Below are positions 1 through 8,500 of a stretch of DNA of 64,000 nucleotides, piece after piece. Positions within the stretch are counted from its first letter, which is position 1. Each line of letters opens with the position of its first letter. Source of the stretch: Arthrobacter rhizophilus (GTDB lineage Bacteria; Actinomycetota; Actinomycetes; Actinomycetales; Micrococcaceae); the NCBI RefSeq assembly GCF_026241105.1, contig NZ_JAPFFT010000001.1, forward strand, positions 1-64,000, read 5' to 3'. Position numbers and translations under genes: made by a program. The notes below the pieces were generated by a model. The model was not told where the DNA came from. It did no database searches and saw only the letters and a list, made by a program, of their open reading frames with translations.

Positions 1-354
1 AAACCCCTGCCGAGTCACTTCGTGATTTACTGATAGCCAGCTGACCTCGGGTGTTGCATCGACCCCTGGAATTCGCCTCAGAGCGCCCTTTCGGCTCTTA
101 AACACACCCCGGGGACGGCAAGCCCACGAAGATCCCGGTCACGGCCGCAGCTGAAGTCGTCGGCTCCTACCAAGAGTTGCAATCCTCCCGATGAGAAAGA
201 TAGACCTGCGGGACTGGGGATATTCCTCCACCTCCACACCGACATTCGCCCCCGATATCGCCGCCGAGCAGAAAACCGTTCTCGATATAATCCACTGCCC
301 AAAATCACGCTCCAACCGAACGCGATAAGTCAGGCCAAATGATGAAGTGGTGGA
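1..354. other. Region downstream of the Flp pilin with no supportable gene
   Basis: I see no gene with family resemblance here. Leftward from the pilin gene, where further pilus-assembly genes would be expected, only a short frame of about 76 codons is open, and it lacks the hydrophobic N-terminus of TadE-type pseudopilins. A short AGAGC/GCTCT hairpin lies near position 85-100. Further tad genes could begin beyond the left edge. Confidence 0.4.
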
Positions 355-546
355 TTATACACTGCCGGTGACGCCGTCGAACATAGTCTTGATTGTTGTT
401 CCCAGCGGTCCAACGGCCGCCAAGACAACGACGGCGATAAGGGCCACCATGATACCGTACTCCACCATCGTCGCCCCCTTTTCGGAATTGAGCCGATCCT
501 TGACACCGGCAATGAATGAAACAACAGAGAGCATGAGAGTGGACAT
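355..546 (-). CDS. Flp family type IVb pilin
   Basis: Small 63-residue prepilin, the structural subunit of a Flp/Tad pilus. After a short basic leader comes the processing site, a Lys-Gly followed by Ala-Thr-Met-Val-Glu-Tyr, with the Glu at +5 of the mature chain expected for type IV-like pilins. A hydrophobic stretch of about 20 residues follows. The prepilin peptidase that would cut after the Gly is probably the gene at 814-1467. The start is ATG at 546 with a purine-rich GGGAAGG about 8 nt upstream. No ATPase or TadE/F gene is visible, so the pilus cannot be called complete from this window. Confidence 0.85.
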   Translation of the reverse strand: MSTLMLSVVSFIAGVKDRLNSEKGATMVEYGIMVALIAVVVLAAVGPLGTTIKTMFDGVTGSV

Positions 547-813
547 TGTAAAACCTTCCCCAGATAAGTGAATTTGTCTGCCAATTCCGGCCGCTCACAT
601 ATCCCGTTGGGCGGTTCGGATTTCGATAGGACAAGAATTGCCCGTGGAAGGGTTAACAAACAACGCGTAGTGGTACTCGACTTTTCGCTTCTGGGCAGCG
701 AGGACTACTCGCTCGTGGGGCGTGACTACTTGGTTTTCTGGCTAAGTACTACCCAAGCCGCGGGGCAGTAGTTGCTCGTGGGCTTGAGGGGGACCTTGCA
801 GCCCGCTCACTAC
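547..813. promoter_or_regulatory. Leader of the Flp pilin gene with repeated ACTACT/GCTCGTGGG motifs
   Basis: Gene-free interval upstream of the leftward pilin gene. It holds two similar 17-bp direct repeats (704-720 and 768-784, both ending GCTCGTGGG) and several ACTACT or AGTAGT words. A perfect 9-bp inverted repeat (809-829, ACTACTCAC / GTGAGTAGT) overlaps the stop codon of the prepilin peptidase. It may be a terminator followed by operators for pilin expression. No promoter can be picked with confidence. Confidence 0.3.
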
Positions 814-1467
814 TCACCCTGTGAGTAGTACCACTCCAATTGCTGCGGCGAACATGGCTGGCCCGTGAGCCACTTCAGCGGGCTTGATTCCGCGGTTCAG
901 TAGCAACAACAGCACCGTCATCACCCCACCCACCACGAACCCCAGCAGCCCCCCGTAGAACACCTGGGTCCAACCCAAGTAGCCCAAATACATTCCGAGT
1001 GGTGCCGCGAGCTTCACATCGCCCATTCCGAGGCCTCTCGGAGAAATTAATCCAAGAATCAAGTACCCAAGGAACAAAATGACTCCGCCGGCAGCCCCGC
1101 GCAGCAGCCCAGGCCAGTCCGGAAGCAGCGCGGCGGACGTAGTCAACAGGACCAAGCCGGCAGAAAGCAGCAACAACACCAACGGGTTCGGCAGCAAATG
1201 GTGCGCCACATCCAAGCGCGACAGCTGCACAGCCAATACCGCCAAGAGGAGATACGCGGGGAGCGTAGGGGACCAGCCGAACCGGAGCCCCAGGAGGGCA
1301 AACAACACCCCGGTGGCCACCGCCGTCGTGATCCGGACGAAGGGGGAGGGGAGTCCGCCGAGGCGCGGCAGGGACCGGGCTATCAGGAGTTCTGCCAGGG
1401 GGCTCGTGAGTAGCCCTAGGAGTCCGAGGGCAGCCACAAGCAAGGGCTGGGCGGCAGTTGCTGTCAC
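814..1467 (-). CDS. Prepilin peptidase, A24 (TadV/CpaA-like) family
   Basis: 217-residue polytopic membrane protein, almost wholly hydrophobic. It shows the two aspartates of GxGD aspartyl prepilin peptidases: the first in a Leu-Asp-Val-Ala-His-His-Leu-Leu-Pro-Asn stretch (about residue 90), the second in Gly-Met-Gly-Asp-Val-Lys (about residue 150). It lacks the N-terminal cysteine-rich methylase domain of PilD, as is usual for Tad-type peptidases. The GTG start at 1467 has an AGGAG 6 nt upstream. The Flp pilin immediately downstream on the same strand is the likely substrate. Confidence 0.85.
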   Translation of the reverse strand: MTATAAQPLLVAALGLLGLLTSPLAELLIARSLPRLGGLPSPFVRITTAVATGVLFALLGLRFGWSPTLPAYLLLAVLAVQLSRLDVAHHLLPNPLVLLLLSAGLVLLTTSAALLPDWPGLLRGAAGGVILFLGYLILGLISPRGLGMGDVKLAAPLGMYLGYLGWTQVFYGGLLGFVVGGVMTVLLLLLNRGIKPAEVAHGPAMFAAAIGVVLLTG

Positions 1468-1763
1468 GGCGTCTCCTAGGAGCTCAGGACGGGGTCTCAG
1501 TTGTTCACGCTGGTTACCAGCCTATTTTGACCCTGAAGCTCCTTGCCGCTATTGTTGATAGTCGTTGTGCGTGTCCTTTCTCGATGACACATGCCCGCTT
1601 GGGGATCCCGTTGCAGGATCGTTAACCCGACAGGCATATCGGGACTTCGGGATAACTGGTACATAGAGCCCTCACCTCTGCTCCGGTAACGCATACCTAG
1701 TAGGCACACGCTCCAAGCGTGCCGCCTAAAACATGAACGCCAGAACAAGAACGAGGCAAAACC
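1468..1763 (+). promoter_or_regulatory. rplM leader region
   Basis: About 295 bp between the divergent prepilin peptidase and rplM. I found no protein gene. A bulged hairpin lies at 1703-1723 (GGCA/CGCT pairing with AGCG/TGCC) in what would be the rplM 5' leader, a place where ribosomal-protein operons often carry autoregulatory structure. No sigma-70 promoter pair is clear enough to assign. Confidence 0.3.
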
Positions 1764-2207
1764 GTGCGTACGTACACCCCGAAGCCCGGCGATATCAACC
1801 GCCAGTGGCACGTCATTGACGCCACCGATGTTGTCCTTGGTCGTCTTGCCAGCCAGACCGCAACACTGCTGCGCGGAAAGCACAAGCCGACCTTTGCGTC
1901 CCACATGGACATGGGCGACTTCGTCATCATCATCAACGCTGAGAAGGTTGCCCTGACTGGCGCCAAGCTGGAGCAGAAGCGCGCATACCGCCACTCCGGC
2001 TACCCGGGCGGCCTGACCTCCGTCAACTACGCGGAGCTGTTGGAATCCAACCCGGTCCGCGCAGTGGAGAAGGCCATCAAGGGCATGCTCCCGAAGAACT
2101 CCCTTGCTGCACAGCAGCTGGGCAAGCTGAAGGTCTACCGCGGTGCAGAGCACCCGCACGCCGCCCAGCAGCCCAAGACTTTCGAAATCACCCAGGTCGC
2201 CCAGTAG
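1764..2207 (+). CDS. rplM: 50S ribosomal protein L13
   Basis: 147-residue uL13, an early-assembling large-subunit protein. The N-terminal [20 protein letters not shown] stretch and the central Gly-Lys-His-Lys-Pro motif are typical of the actinobacterial protein, and the length is normal. GTG start. It is followed after 36 bp by rpsI, the near-universal L13-S9 operon partner. Confidence 0.97.
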   Translation: MRTYTPKPGDINRQWHVIDATDVVLGRLASQTATLLRGKHKPTFASHMDMGDFVIIINAEKVALTGAKLEQKRAYRHSGYPGGLTSVNYAELLESNPVRAVEKAIKGMLPKNSLAAQQLGKLKVYRGAEHPHAAQQPKTFEITQVAQ

Positions 2208-2243
2208 TCCTGGCCACCAACCAACTTTTAATCAAGGAGAATC

Positions 2244-2753
2244 GTGGCTCAGAACGAAGAACTGACCACCGAGGCCGTTGTGGCTGAGGAAAACCTGACC
2301 AGCTACACCTCGGAGAGCGGTCCTGCGGAAGCAGAAGCGCCGAAGAAGGAGCGCCCGGCACTGACTGTTGCCGGCGCCGCAGTTGGCCGTCGTAAAGAAG
2401 CCGTTGCACGTGTTCGCATCGTGCCCGGTACTGGCAAGTGGATCATCAACGGCCGCGAGCTGGCCAACTACTTCCCGAACAAGCTGCACCAGCAGGACGT
2501 CAACGAGCCCTTCAAGATCCTTGATCTTGACGGCGCCTACGATGTCTTCGCACGCATCCACGGTGGCGGCATTTCCGGTCAGGCCGGCGCACTGCGTCTC
2601 GGTATCGCCCGTTCACTGAACGAGATCGACACCGAGAACAACCGCGCCACGCTGAAGAAGGCCGGGTTCCTGCGTCGTGACGCCCGCGTCATCGAGCGTA
2701 AGAAGGCCGGTCTCAAGAAGGCACGCAAGGCTCAGCAGTACTCCAAGCGCTAG
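2244..2753 (+). CDS. rpsI: 30S ribosomal protein S9
   Basis: 169-residue uS9. Residues 1 to about 43 form an acidic, Ala/Glu-rich extension common in actinobacteria. The conserved body starts at Gly-Arg-Arg-Lys-Glu-Ala-Val-Ala-Arg, and the chain ends in Gln-Gln-Tyr-Ser-Lys-Arg, the tail that reaches toward P-site tRNA. GTG start at 2244 with AAGGAGA just upstream. It is the last gene of the rplM operon, with a terminator directly after it. Confidence 0.97.
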   Translation: MAQNEELTTEAVVAEENLTSYTSESGPAEAEAPKKERPALTVAGAAVGRRKEAVARVRIVPGTGKWIINGRELANYFPNKLHQQDVNEPFKILDLDGAYDVFARIHGGGISGQAGALRLGIARSLNEIDTENNRATLKKAGFLRRDARVIERKKAGLKKARKAQQYSKR

Positions 2754-2787
2754 AGGCTCCACAAGCGCCAAAGCCGCTCTACGAAAG

Positions 2788-2818
2788 CCCGTTCCGCCAT
2801 TTGGCGGGGCGGGTTTTT
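2788..2818 (+). terminator. Intrinsic terminator after rpsI
   Basis: An 11-bp GC-rich stem (CCCGTTCCGCC with GGCGGGGCGGG, two G-U pairs) with a 3-nt loop, followed by TTTTTG. It separates rpsI from the convergent glycosyltransferase gene. Confidence 0.85.
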
Positions 2819-2831
2819 GTCGTACTTTGAA

Positions 2832-4760
2832 CTATTGGGTGAGGCGGTAGAAGGACGCTCCGTCGATCATCTCGGGCTGGAAGCTGCTTTCGACCCAGCG
2901 CACGATCCGTGCCGATTCACCTCTCCCCTGAACTGTCAAAGGTGGAAGGTTCTGGATCACAAACGATCCGACATTACCTTGGCGGACCATCGTCTGGAAT
3001 TGCTCCAGCGTCGGGAAAGGATCCGTGCCATCGAATCCACCTACGGCCAGCACTGCTTTGGAGCTATCCAGCTGGTAGTTGGCGGCCGTCTCAGAGCCAA
3101 CAACGGCAACTGCCCATTTGAGGGACGGAGAGCTCGACTTGATCCGCCCAAGAACCCCTGGGGAGGGCACGTCGCCGAACATGACTGCAGTGAAGGTCAA
3201 GGGCGTCCCCGGCGGCAGCTGAGTTCGATCGGGATGATCTGATCGGATGCCCAAGGTGCTGGGCCCGGCGACAACTCCTGCGCCGACGTGCGGACTCAGT
3301 ACCGTGTTTACCGACCAGATCGTGGGACCCAGCAAAATGGAGACTCCGATCAGGGAAAGGGGTATCGCTCGAAGTTGCTTTTTGACGGGTGGAAGCAACG
3401 CGACGGCGATTGCCAGCGCGCCTGCGACCAACAGTATTAGGGGCAACCAAGGGAATTCCGAGATGGACCGGGACGCGGAAACGTATCCCAGAATCAGGCA
3501 GAGAGCCAGAACGAGACCTGACACCAGACGGACTAATCCGCTTGCTAAGTGGCGCAGGAGGTAGGTTGCCGCAAAGGCGGCTAGACAACTAAGCGCCGGC
3601 ACAGTTGAAATCGCGTAATAGGGATGGACGATGCCCGTCATCATGGCAAGGACCGTGGCCGAACAAACAAACCACGCAGCGCTCAGCCCTAAGAAGGAAC
3701 GCTGCTCTGGCCTTCCGTGGCGTCGAATGAGAAACAGAATGGTGATGCCGACTCCCGCAATGGCAAGTGGCAGAAACCACCCGAACTGGGCCGAGAACTG
3801 CGGTTGCAGGAAACGTGTGATCCCTGGGTCAAGTTTTGTGTTTAACCCCGCAGCGGGACCTGACAGCGTGTGACTGGCATCCTCGCCAGTCAGCCGATCC
3901 AACCCGTTATATCCCAGCGTTAGCTCCCAGATGCTGTTGGATCGGGACCCGCCCACAAAGGGCCTTCGGGCAGGGTCGGCCGTCTGGGCAATCATGAACC
4001 ACCAACCCGATGTCACGATCGCGGCGAGCAACCCGGCACCTAAATGGAGCACCCTGACATACACGGGGAACCGTGCGAAAAGAACGTACGCCAGTGCGAT
4101 CGCGGGCAGGATAAGGGCGACCTGAAGCTGCTTCGTGAGGAACCCTGCACCGACAAGGGCGCCCGCAAGAAGCAGCCAGCGCAGCTTACCCCGGTCGATT
4201 GCTTCGAGTGTGGCGTAGGCGGCCCCAACCATCAGCAGAGTCAGCAGCGCGTCCGGGTTGTTGTACCTGAACATCACGGTGGCCACGGGGGTAACCGCGA
4301 AGAAAAGCCCCGCAAGCAGGCCAGTTGCTGGGTCGGTTCGTTTCGCTACCATCCGATAGAGCAAATAGACGCTGAGTACCCCCATCAGAGCCTGCGGCAG
4401 GAGGATGCTCCACGAGCTGAGTCCGAAAATCCGGACGGAGAGGGACATAACCCACAGTGAAAGCGGGGGCTTGTCCACGGTTATTGCATTGCCCGGGTCC
4501 GAGGAGCCGTAGAAGAATGCCGTCCAATCTTCCGAACCTGCCATAGCGGCAGCCGAGTAGTAAGAGTTTGCCCAGACGTTTCGGTCGAGTCCCCACATAT
4601 AGAGGACTGACGTCAAGAACAAGAGGCCCAGAAGCGCTGGGCGCACCCACGCCGCATTCGCGGGATTCCCACGAAACCACTCCGGAATGACTCGGGACCG
4701 GCCTCCGATGAGGGTGCTTGGGCCCGTTTGTCCTGGAAGCCGGCTGGTTTTGTTGCTCAA
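2832..4760 (-). CDS. GT39-type polytopic glycosyltransferase (ArnT/PMT-like)
   Basis: 642-residue integral membrane protein with about 12 hydrophobic segments, a large first extracytoplasmic loop and a C-terminal soluble region (about residues 470-640). The Asp-Lys-Pro-Pro-Leu motif after the first loop and a downstream Phe-Arg-Tyr-Asn-Asn-Pro-Asp-Ala motif are characteristic of GT39/GT83 enzymes that move a sugar from a polyprenyl-phosphate donor to an acceptor outside the membrane. It overlaps the upstream GT2-GtrA gene by 4 bp, so the two are coupled. That partner can supply and flip the lipid-linked sugar. The acceptor is unknown. Confidence 0.85.
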   Translation of the reverse strand: MSNKTSRLPGQTGPSTLIGGRSRVIPEWFRGNPANAAWVRPALLGLLFLTSVLYMWGLDRNVWANSYYSAAAMAGSEDWTAFFYGSSDPGNAITVDKPPLSLWVMSLSVRIFGLSSWSILLPQALMGVLSVYLLYRMVAKRTDPATGLLAGLFFAVTPVATVMFRYNNPDALLTLLMVGAAYATLEAIDRGKLRWLLLAGALVGAGFLTKQLQVALILPAIALAYVLFARFPVYVRVLHLGAGLLAAIVTSGWWFMIAQTADPARRPFVGGSRSNSIWELTLGYNGLDRLTGEDASHTLSGPAAGLNTKLDPGITRFLQPQFSAQFGWFLPLAIAGVGITILFLIRRHGRPEQRSFLGLSAAWFVCSATVLAMMTGIVHPYYAISTVPALSCLAAFAATYLLRHLASGLVRLVSGLVLALCLILGYVSASRSISEFPWLPLILLVAGALAIAVALLPPVKKQLRAIPLSLIGVSILLGPTIWSVNTVLSPHVGAGVVAGPSTLGIRSDHPDRTQLPPGTPLTFTAVMFGDVPSPGVLGRIKSSSPSLKWAVAVVGSETAANYQLDSSKAVLAVGGFDGTDPFPTLEQFQTMVRQGNVGSFVIQNLPPLTVQGRGESARIVRWVESSFQPEMIDGASFYRLTQ

Positions 4761-5983
4761 ATTGCCAGCTTGGTGGTGGCCGCGCTGCGGCGTTCATCTG
4801 ACCGCCGAACCCGGAAGACCCAGATCCGGAGCAGGACAAAGCGAAGCAGAGTGGCGAGTACGTTTGCACAGGTCAGGACGATCAGCTCGGTTCTGGGTGC
4901 TGCGTCCGGTTGAACGGCATGTAGCAACAGTAGGGAAGATGAAGTAATCCCCCACGCGACCATGAACACCACTAGCCCTTGAAACTGTTGTGTGAAGAGC
5001 CGCTCTTGTCCGTGGATTCTGAACGTAAAGCGACGGTTGGCTGCTGTGTTGGCGATTGCCGTTAGCAACAGCGCCAGGAAGTTTCCCTGTTGTGCGCCAA
5101 AGGGTCCTTGGAATAGCAGATATAGCAAAGCAAAAGCGAGCGTAGAGAACGCGCCGACGATTCCGAAACGTACCACTTGGCCGAAGAAACTTGGACGCGT
5201 TGGCGCGGCGATCGGTCCTCGTCCCAGTTCCGCGTATATCGCCTCCAAAGGAATTCTTCCCCTCACCATGGAACTGGCAACGCGCACGAGGCCCCTGATA
5301 TCGTCGACGGCCGTTTGGCGGATATCTACCCTGCTATCCGGATCGTCGATCCAGTCGACGGGAATTTCGTGGATACGAAGCCCTGCCCGCTCAGCCAAGA
5401 TCAACAGCTCCGTGTCGAAGAACCAGCAGTTGTCCTTCACATAAGGAAGCAGTCGATGTGCGACCTCTGCCCTGACGGCCTTGAAACCACATTGGGCATC
5501 GGAGAACTGAACTTGCATGGTCCGTTTAAGAATCAGGTTGTAGCTCCGGGAGATGAATTCCCGTTTTGGACCCCTCACCACCCTGGAAGTACGCCCAAGC
5601 CTGGTGCCGATACTGACGTCTGAGTGTCCGGAAAGCAGGGGAGCGATGAGCGGGGGCAATGCAGCCAAGTCGGTCGACAGGTCGACGTCTACATAGGCGA
5701 GAACTCTTGCTTCAGAGGACGTCCAGGCGTCGCGGAGCGCGAAGCCGCGCCCTTTAGTCTCGAGGCGCCGATAACCAACATTTGGAACCTCATCAGCGAG
5801 CTTCCGCGCAATAGAACCTGTTGCGTCGGTGCTGGCATTATCGGCAATCGTGATTTTCCAGCTGTACAACAATTCTCGCGACAGATAGTCGGCAAGCCTG
5901 TGGATGCTTCTTTCGAGTATGGCGGACTCGTTGAAAACGGGGACAATTATTTCGAGCGCCAAGCCCCCAGAGCTAGGTGTCAT
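4757..5983 (-). CDS. GT2 glycosyltransferase fused to GtrA-like membrane domain
   Basis: 408 residues in two parts. Residues about 8-235 are a GT-A fold transferase of the dolichol-phosphate-mannose synthase / GtrB type, with an Asp-Asn-Ala-Ser-Thr-Asp nucleotide-binding motif, an Asp-Val-Asp-Leu-Ser metal motif and a Gln-Cys-Gly-Phe-Lys acceptor-loop motif. Residues about 265-390 form a four-helix GtrA-like domain, proposed in other systems to move the lipid-linked sugar across the membrane. The fusion suggests synthesis and flipping of polyprenyl-phosphate-sugar for the downstream GT39 enzyme. ATG start; a TACGAT lies 6 nt upstream, so the mRNA may be leaderless. Confidence 0.87.
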   Translation of the reverse strand: MTPSSGGLALEIIVPVFNESAILERSIHRLADYLSRELLYSWKITIADNASTDATGSIARKLADEVPNVGYRRLETKGRGFALRDAWTSSEARVLAYVDVDLSTDLAALPPLIAPLLSGHSDVSIGTRLGRTSRVVRGPKREFISRSYNLILKRTMQVQFSDAQCGFKAVRAEVAHRLLPYVKDNCWFFDTELLILAERAGLRIHEIPVDWIDDPDSRVDIRQTAVDDIRGLVRVASSMVRGRIPLEAIYAELGRGPIAAPTRPSFFGQVVRFGIVGAFSTLAFALLYLLFQGPFGAQQGNFLALLLTAIANTAANRRFTFRIHGQERLFTQQFQGLVVFMVAWGITSSSLLLLHAVQPDAAPRTELIVLTCANVLATLLRFVLLRIWVFRVRRSDERRSAATTKLAI

Positions 5984-6015
5984 GCGGTAATCGTAGATAC
6001 TCGTTAAGGGTCATT

Positions 6016-6044
6016 ACTAGAGTGGAGCGGAAAGCGCAAGTCAA
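6016..6044 (-). promoter_or_regulatory. Candidate promoter of the glycosyltransferase pair
   Basis: TTGACT (6039-6044) and TCTAGT (6016-6021) on the minus strand, separated by 17 bp. The alternative is a TACGAT at 5990-5995 that would make the mRNA leaderless. Both could be used. Confidence 0.45.
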
Positions 6045-6119
6045 GTAGCTGCACTCTTGCGGTCGCGCGGCTGAAGGGGTAAAAGCAGGGACTGCGGCAC
6101 TCCTTCCCGCGGCCCCTGC

Positions 6120-6151
6120 GCCGTCGTGTAGATGCGCCGTCGTCTAGACTG
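6120..6151 (+). promoter_or_regulatory. glmM -10 region within a 16-bp tandem repeat
   Basis: Two adjacent 16-bp copies (6120-6135 and 6136-6151) share GCCGTCGT-TAGA. The second contains TAGACT at 6145-6150, placed 8 nt before the glmM ATG at 6159, as expected for a leaderless actinobacterial transcript. The duplication could provide two start sites. Confidence 0.5.
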
Positions 6152-6158
6152 GGACGCG

Positions 6159-7523
6159 ATGGCTAGATTATTTGGAACAGATGGCGTGCGTGGTCTCGCC
6201 AATGGATTGCTCACCGCAGAGCTTGCTCTCCAGTTGGCACAAGCCGCTGCGGTGGTGTTGGGCCACGAGCGCTCGGCCAACGGAAAGCGGCCCCGCGCCG
6301 TCGTAGCCCGGGATCCGCGCGCCAGCGGGGAGTTTATCGCCGCAGCTGTGGAAGCCGGGCTTTCGAGCTCCGGGATCGACGTGTACGACGCCGGTGTGCT
6401 GCCCACGCCCGCAGCGGCCTACCTCATCGCCGACCTCGATGCCGACTTCGGCGTCATGATCTCCGCGTCGCACAATCCGGCGCCGGACAACGGGATTAAG
6501 TTCTTTGCCCGCGGCGGCCAGAAGCTCCCGGACGAGGTGGAGGACGCAATTGAGGCTCAGCTCGGCAGAGAACCTTCACGTCCGGTGGCTGGCGCCGTCG
6601 GCCGCATCCAGCGCTTCTCGGACGCCGAGGACCGCTACATCGTCCACTTGCTCGGTACGCTCCCGCACCGCCTTGAGGGCCTTAAAGTCGTCTTGGACTG
6701 TGCCCACGGTGCGGCCAGCGGCTGTTCCCCGCAGGTCTTCGCTAGCGCTGGCGCCGAAGTTGTGGTGATTGGTGCGGAACCCGATGGCTTGAACATCAAC
6801 GACGGCGTCGGTTCCACGCACCTTGGCAAGCTCAAGGAAGCAGTCGTCACGCACGGTGCGGACTTCGGCATCGCCCACGACGGCGACGCCGACCGCTGCC
6901 TGGCCGTGGATCACGAAGGCAACGAGGTAGACGGCGACCAGATCATGGCGATCCTGGCCGTCGCGCTGAAAGAGTCCGGAAAGCTCAAGGACGACGTCCT
7001 GGTGGCCACGGTGATGAGCAACCTCGGGCTCAAGATCGCATTGCGTGATGCTGGAATCACCATCCGCGAGACTGCGGTAGGGGACCGCTACGTCCTGGAG
7101 GAAATGCGCGACGGCGGCTTCAGCCTTGGTGGGGAGCAGTCGGGCCACGTGATCTTCTCCGACTACGCCACCACCGGCGACGGCGTCCTGACCGGTCTGC
7201 AGATTGCCGCCCAGGTTGCCGGCACCGGCCGTACCCTCCAAGACCTCGCCCGGGTTATGACCAAGCTGCCGCAGCTCATGATCAACGTGAAGGGCGTGGA
7301 CAAGTCCCGGGCGGCTACGGACGAGGGTGTAGCCGCCGCGGTGGCTGCCGCCGAGCTCGAACTTGGCGATACCGGCCGGGTGCTCCTGCGCCCATCGGGC
7401 ACCGAAGCGCTGGTCCGTGTGATGGTCGAGGCCGCAGACATGGAAACCGCAACCCGCATATGCACTGAACTCGCCGGGGTCGTCGAAGACCGCCTCACGA
7501 TTCCGCGCGAACTGGCTCTTTAG
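6159..7523 (+). CDS. glmM: Phosphoglucosamine mutase
   Basis: 454 residues. Converts glucosamine-6-phosphate to glucosamine-1-phosphate for UDP-GlcNAc and peptidoglycan synthesis. The N-terminus [15 protein letters not shown] is the family signature, so the ATG at 6159 is chosen over one 27 bp upstream. Visible motifs are the phosphoserine loop Ser-Ala-Ser-His-Asn-Pro (about residue 104), the metal loop Asp-Gly-Asp-Ala-Asp-Arg, and the C-terminal phosphate-binding Arg-Pro-Ser-Gly-Thr-Glu. glmS, which makes its substrate, lies 2 kb downstream. No good Shine-Dalgarno; leaderless start likely. Confidence 0.97.
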   Translation: MARLFGTDGVRGLANGLLTAELALQLAQAAAVVLGHERSANGKRPRAVVARDPRASGEFIAAAVEAGLSSSGIDVYDAGVLPTPAAAYLIADLDADFGVMISASHNPAPDNGIKFFARGGQKLPDEVEDAIEAQLGREPSRPVAGAVGRIQRFSDAEDRYIVHLLGTLPHRLEGLKVVLDCAHGAASGCSPQVFASAGAEVVVIGAEPDGLNINDGVGSTHLGKLKEAVVTHGADFGIAHDGDADRCLAVDHEGNEVDGDQIMAILAVALKESGKLKDDVLVATVMSNLGLKIALRDAGITIRETAVGDRYVLEEMRDGGFSLGGEQSGHVIFSDYATTGDGVLTGLQIAAQVAGTGRTLQDLARVMTKLPQLMINVKGVDKSRAATDEGVAAAVAAAELELGDTGRVLLRPSGTEALVRVMVEAADMETATRICTELAGVVEDRLTIPRELAL

Positions 7524-7543
7524 TCCCGAGCGCAGCAAAGACC

Positions 7544-7591
7544 GAAACAACTGTGGCCCGTCTCCGCGAGGAGTCGGGCCACAGTTGTTTC
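7544..7591. terminator. Bidirectional terminator between glmM and the carboxypeptidase gene
   Basis: Perfect inverted repeat with 17-bp arms (7544-7560 and 7575-7591) and a 14-nt loop, A-rich on one side and T-rich on the other. It lies between two convergent genes and can serve both. Confidence 0.8.
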
Positions 7592-7631
7592 AAGTGCTTG
7601 CCGATGGACTCTGTTGATGGTTAGTCAACCG

Positions 7632-8495
7632 CTACAGGTAGCCCGGTGCCGCTTCCAGGCCGAAATATTCCTCGAGGGTGCCGATCCCACGATTGGCCAT
7701 ATCTGTCGCGGCCTCAATCCCGACGAAGCGCAAGTGCCAGGGCTCGTAGTAGTAACCCGTGATTTCATGGAGCATCCATGGGTACCTGACAACAAATCCA
7801 TATTTGAATGCGTTGGCCTTGGCCCAAATAGCGGCTGGCTGCTCCGCGAAGCAAGGCTGGAAGCTGCACGCCCCGCCGCCGTCGCCGATATCGAACGCCC
7901 AACCGGTCTGGTGTTCCGAGAACCCGGGACGGGCGGAAGCCGTGTCTGCTGAAGCCTGGCCGCGCGAGCTCATATAGCCGTTGTACGTCACGGTTTGCGT
8001 TTGGAAGGAGCGGTAGCCGGAGGCCAAAGTCATGGTCACGCCTGCCGAGGCGGCTCCGGCGAAGAGCTTTTCTGCCGCTGCGGCAGTTGTGCTGTTGAGC
8101 AACGCGGCTTCTCCGCTTACCGCGAGCTGGACATGAGGCTGTACGAGATCAGGGGGGACGAACTGCAGGGGAGTCAACGGGCGGTGCTTGTTGACGATGA
8201 CCCACTGGCTCGCAGGGTCGCTCAGGGAATACTTTTTGGATAGAGCCCCAGACGGCGGCGCCTTGGAGGGTGGTGCGCCCGACGGCGGTGCTTCGCTCGC
8301 CGCCGGGGACGGGACCGCCGTCGTGGTCGCCACTGACGGCGTCGCCGTTGCTGTTTGGGAACCTGAAGGGGACGGGGCCGCAGCAGGTGAAGCGACCTGG
8401 CTACCTGGGGTGCAGGCAGCCAAAGCCGTCATTCCCATGCCTGCCGCCAGAAGGGCTGTGAAGGATCTTCGGCTGGGGCCGCAGTTGTGGCACAT
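7632..8495 (-). CDS. D-alanyl-D-alanine carboxypeptidase, VanY/M15 family lipoprotein
   Basis: 287 residues. Cleaves the terminal D-Ala of peptidoglycan stem peptides. The N-terminus has a twin-arginine (Ser-Arg-Arg-Ser-Phe) followed by a hydrophobic stretch and a Leu-Ala-Ala-Cys lipobox, so it looks like a Tat-exported lipoprotein. A Ser/Pro/Ala-rich linker (about residues 35-85) precedes the catalytic domain. Zinc-site motifs are Ser-Glu-His-Gln-Thr-Gly-Trp-Ala-Phe-Asp and the later Glu-Pro-Trp-His-Leu-Arg. It starts 5 bp after coaA on the same strand, probably one transcript. Confidence 0.88.
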   Translation of the reverse strand: MCHNCGPSRRSFTALLAAGMGMTALAACTPGSQVASPAAAPSPSGSQTATATPSVATTTAVPSPAASEAPPSGAPPSKAPPSGALSKKYSLSDPASQWVIVNKHRPLTPLQFVPPDLVQPHVQLAVSGEAALLNSTTAAAAEKLFAGAASAGVTMTLASGYRSFQTQTVTYNGYMSSRGQASADTASARPGFSEHQTGWAFDIGDGGGACSFQPCFAEQPAAIWAKANAFKYGFVVRYPWMLHEITGYYYEPWHLRFVGIEAATDMANRGIGTLEEYFGLEAAPGYL

Positions 8496-8500
8496 CCGTG

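Noticed and set aside
78..308. A 76-codon minus-strand frame downstream of the Flp pilin
   Set aside because: No ribosome site, no TadE-like hydrophobic start, and Arg/Gly-rich composition.
1497..2159. A 220-codon minus-strand frame across the rplM leader and gene
   Set aside because: Antisense to rplM; no recognisable motif.
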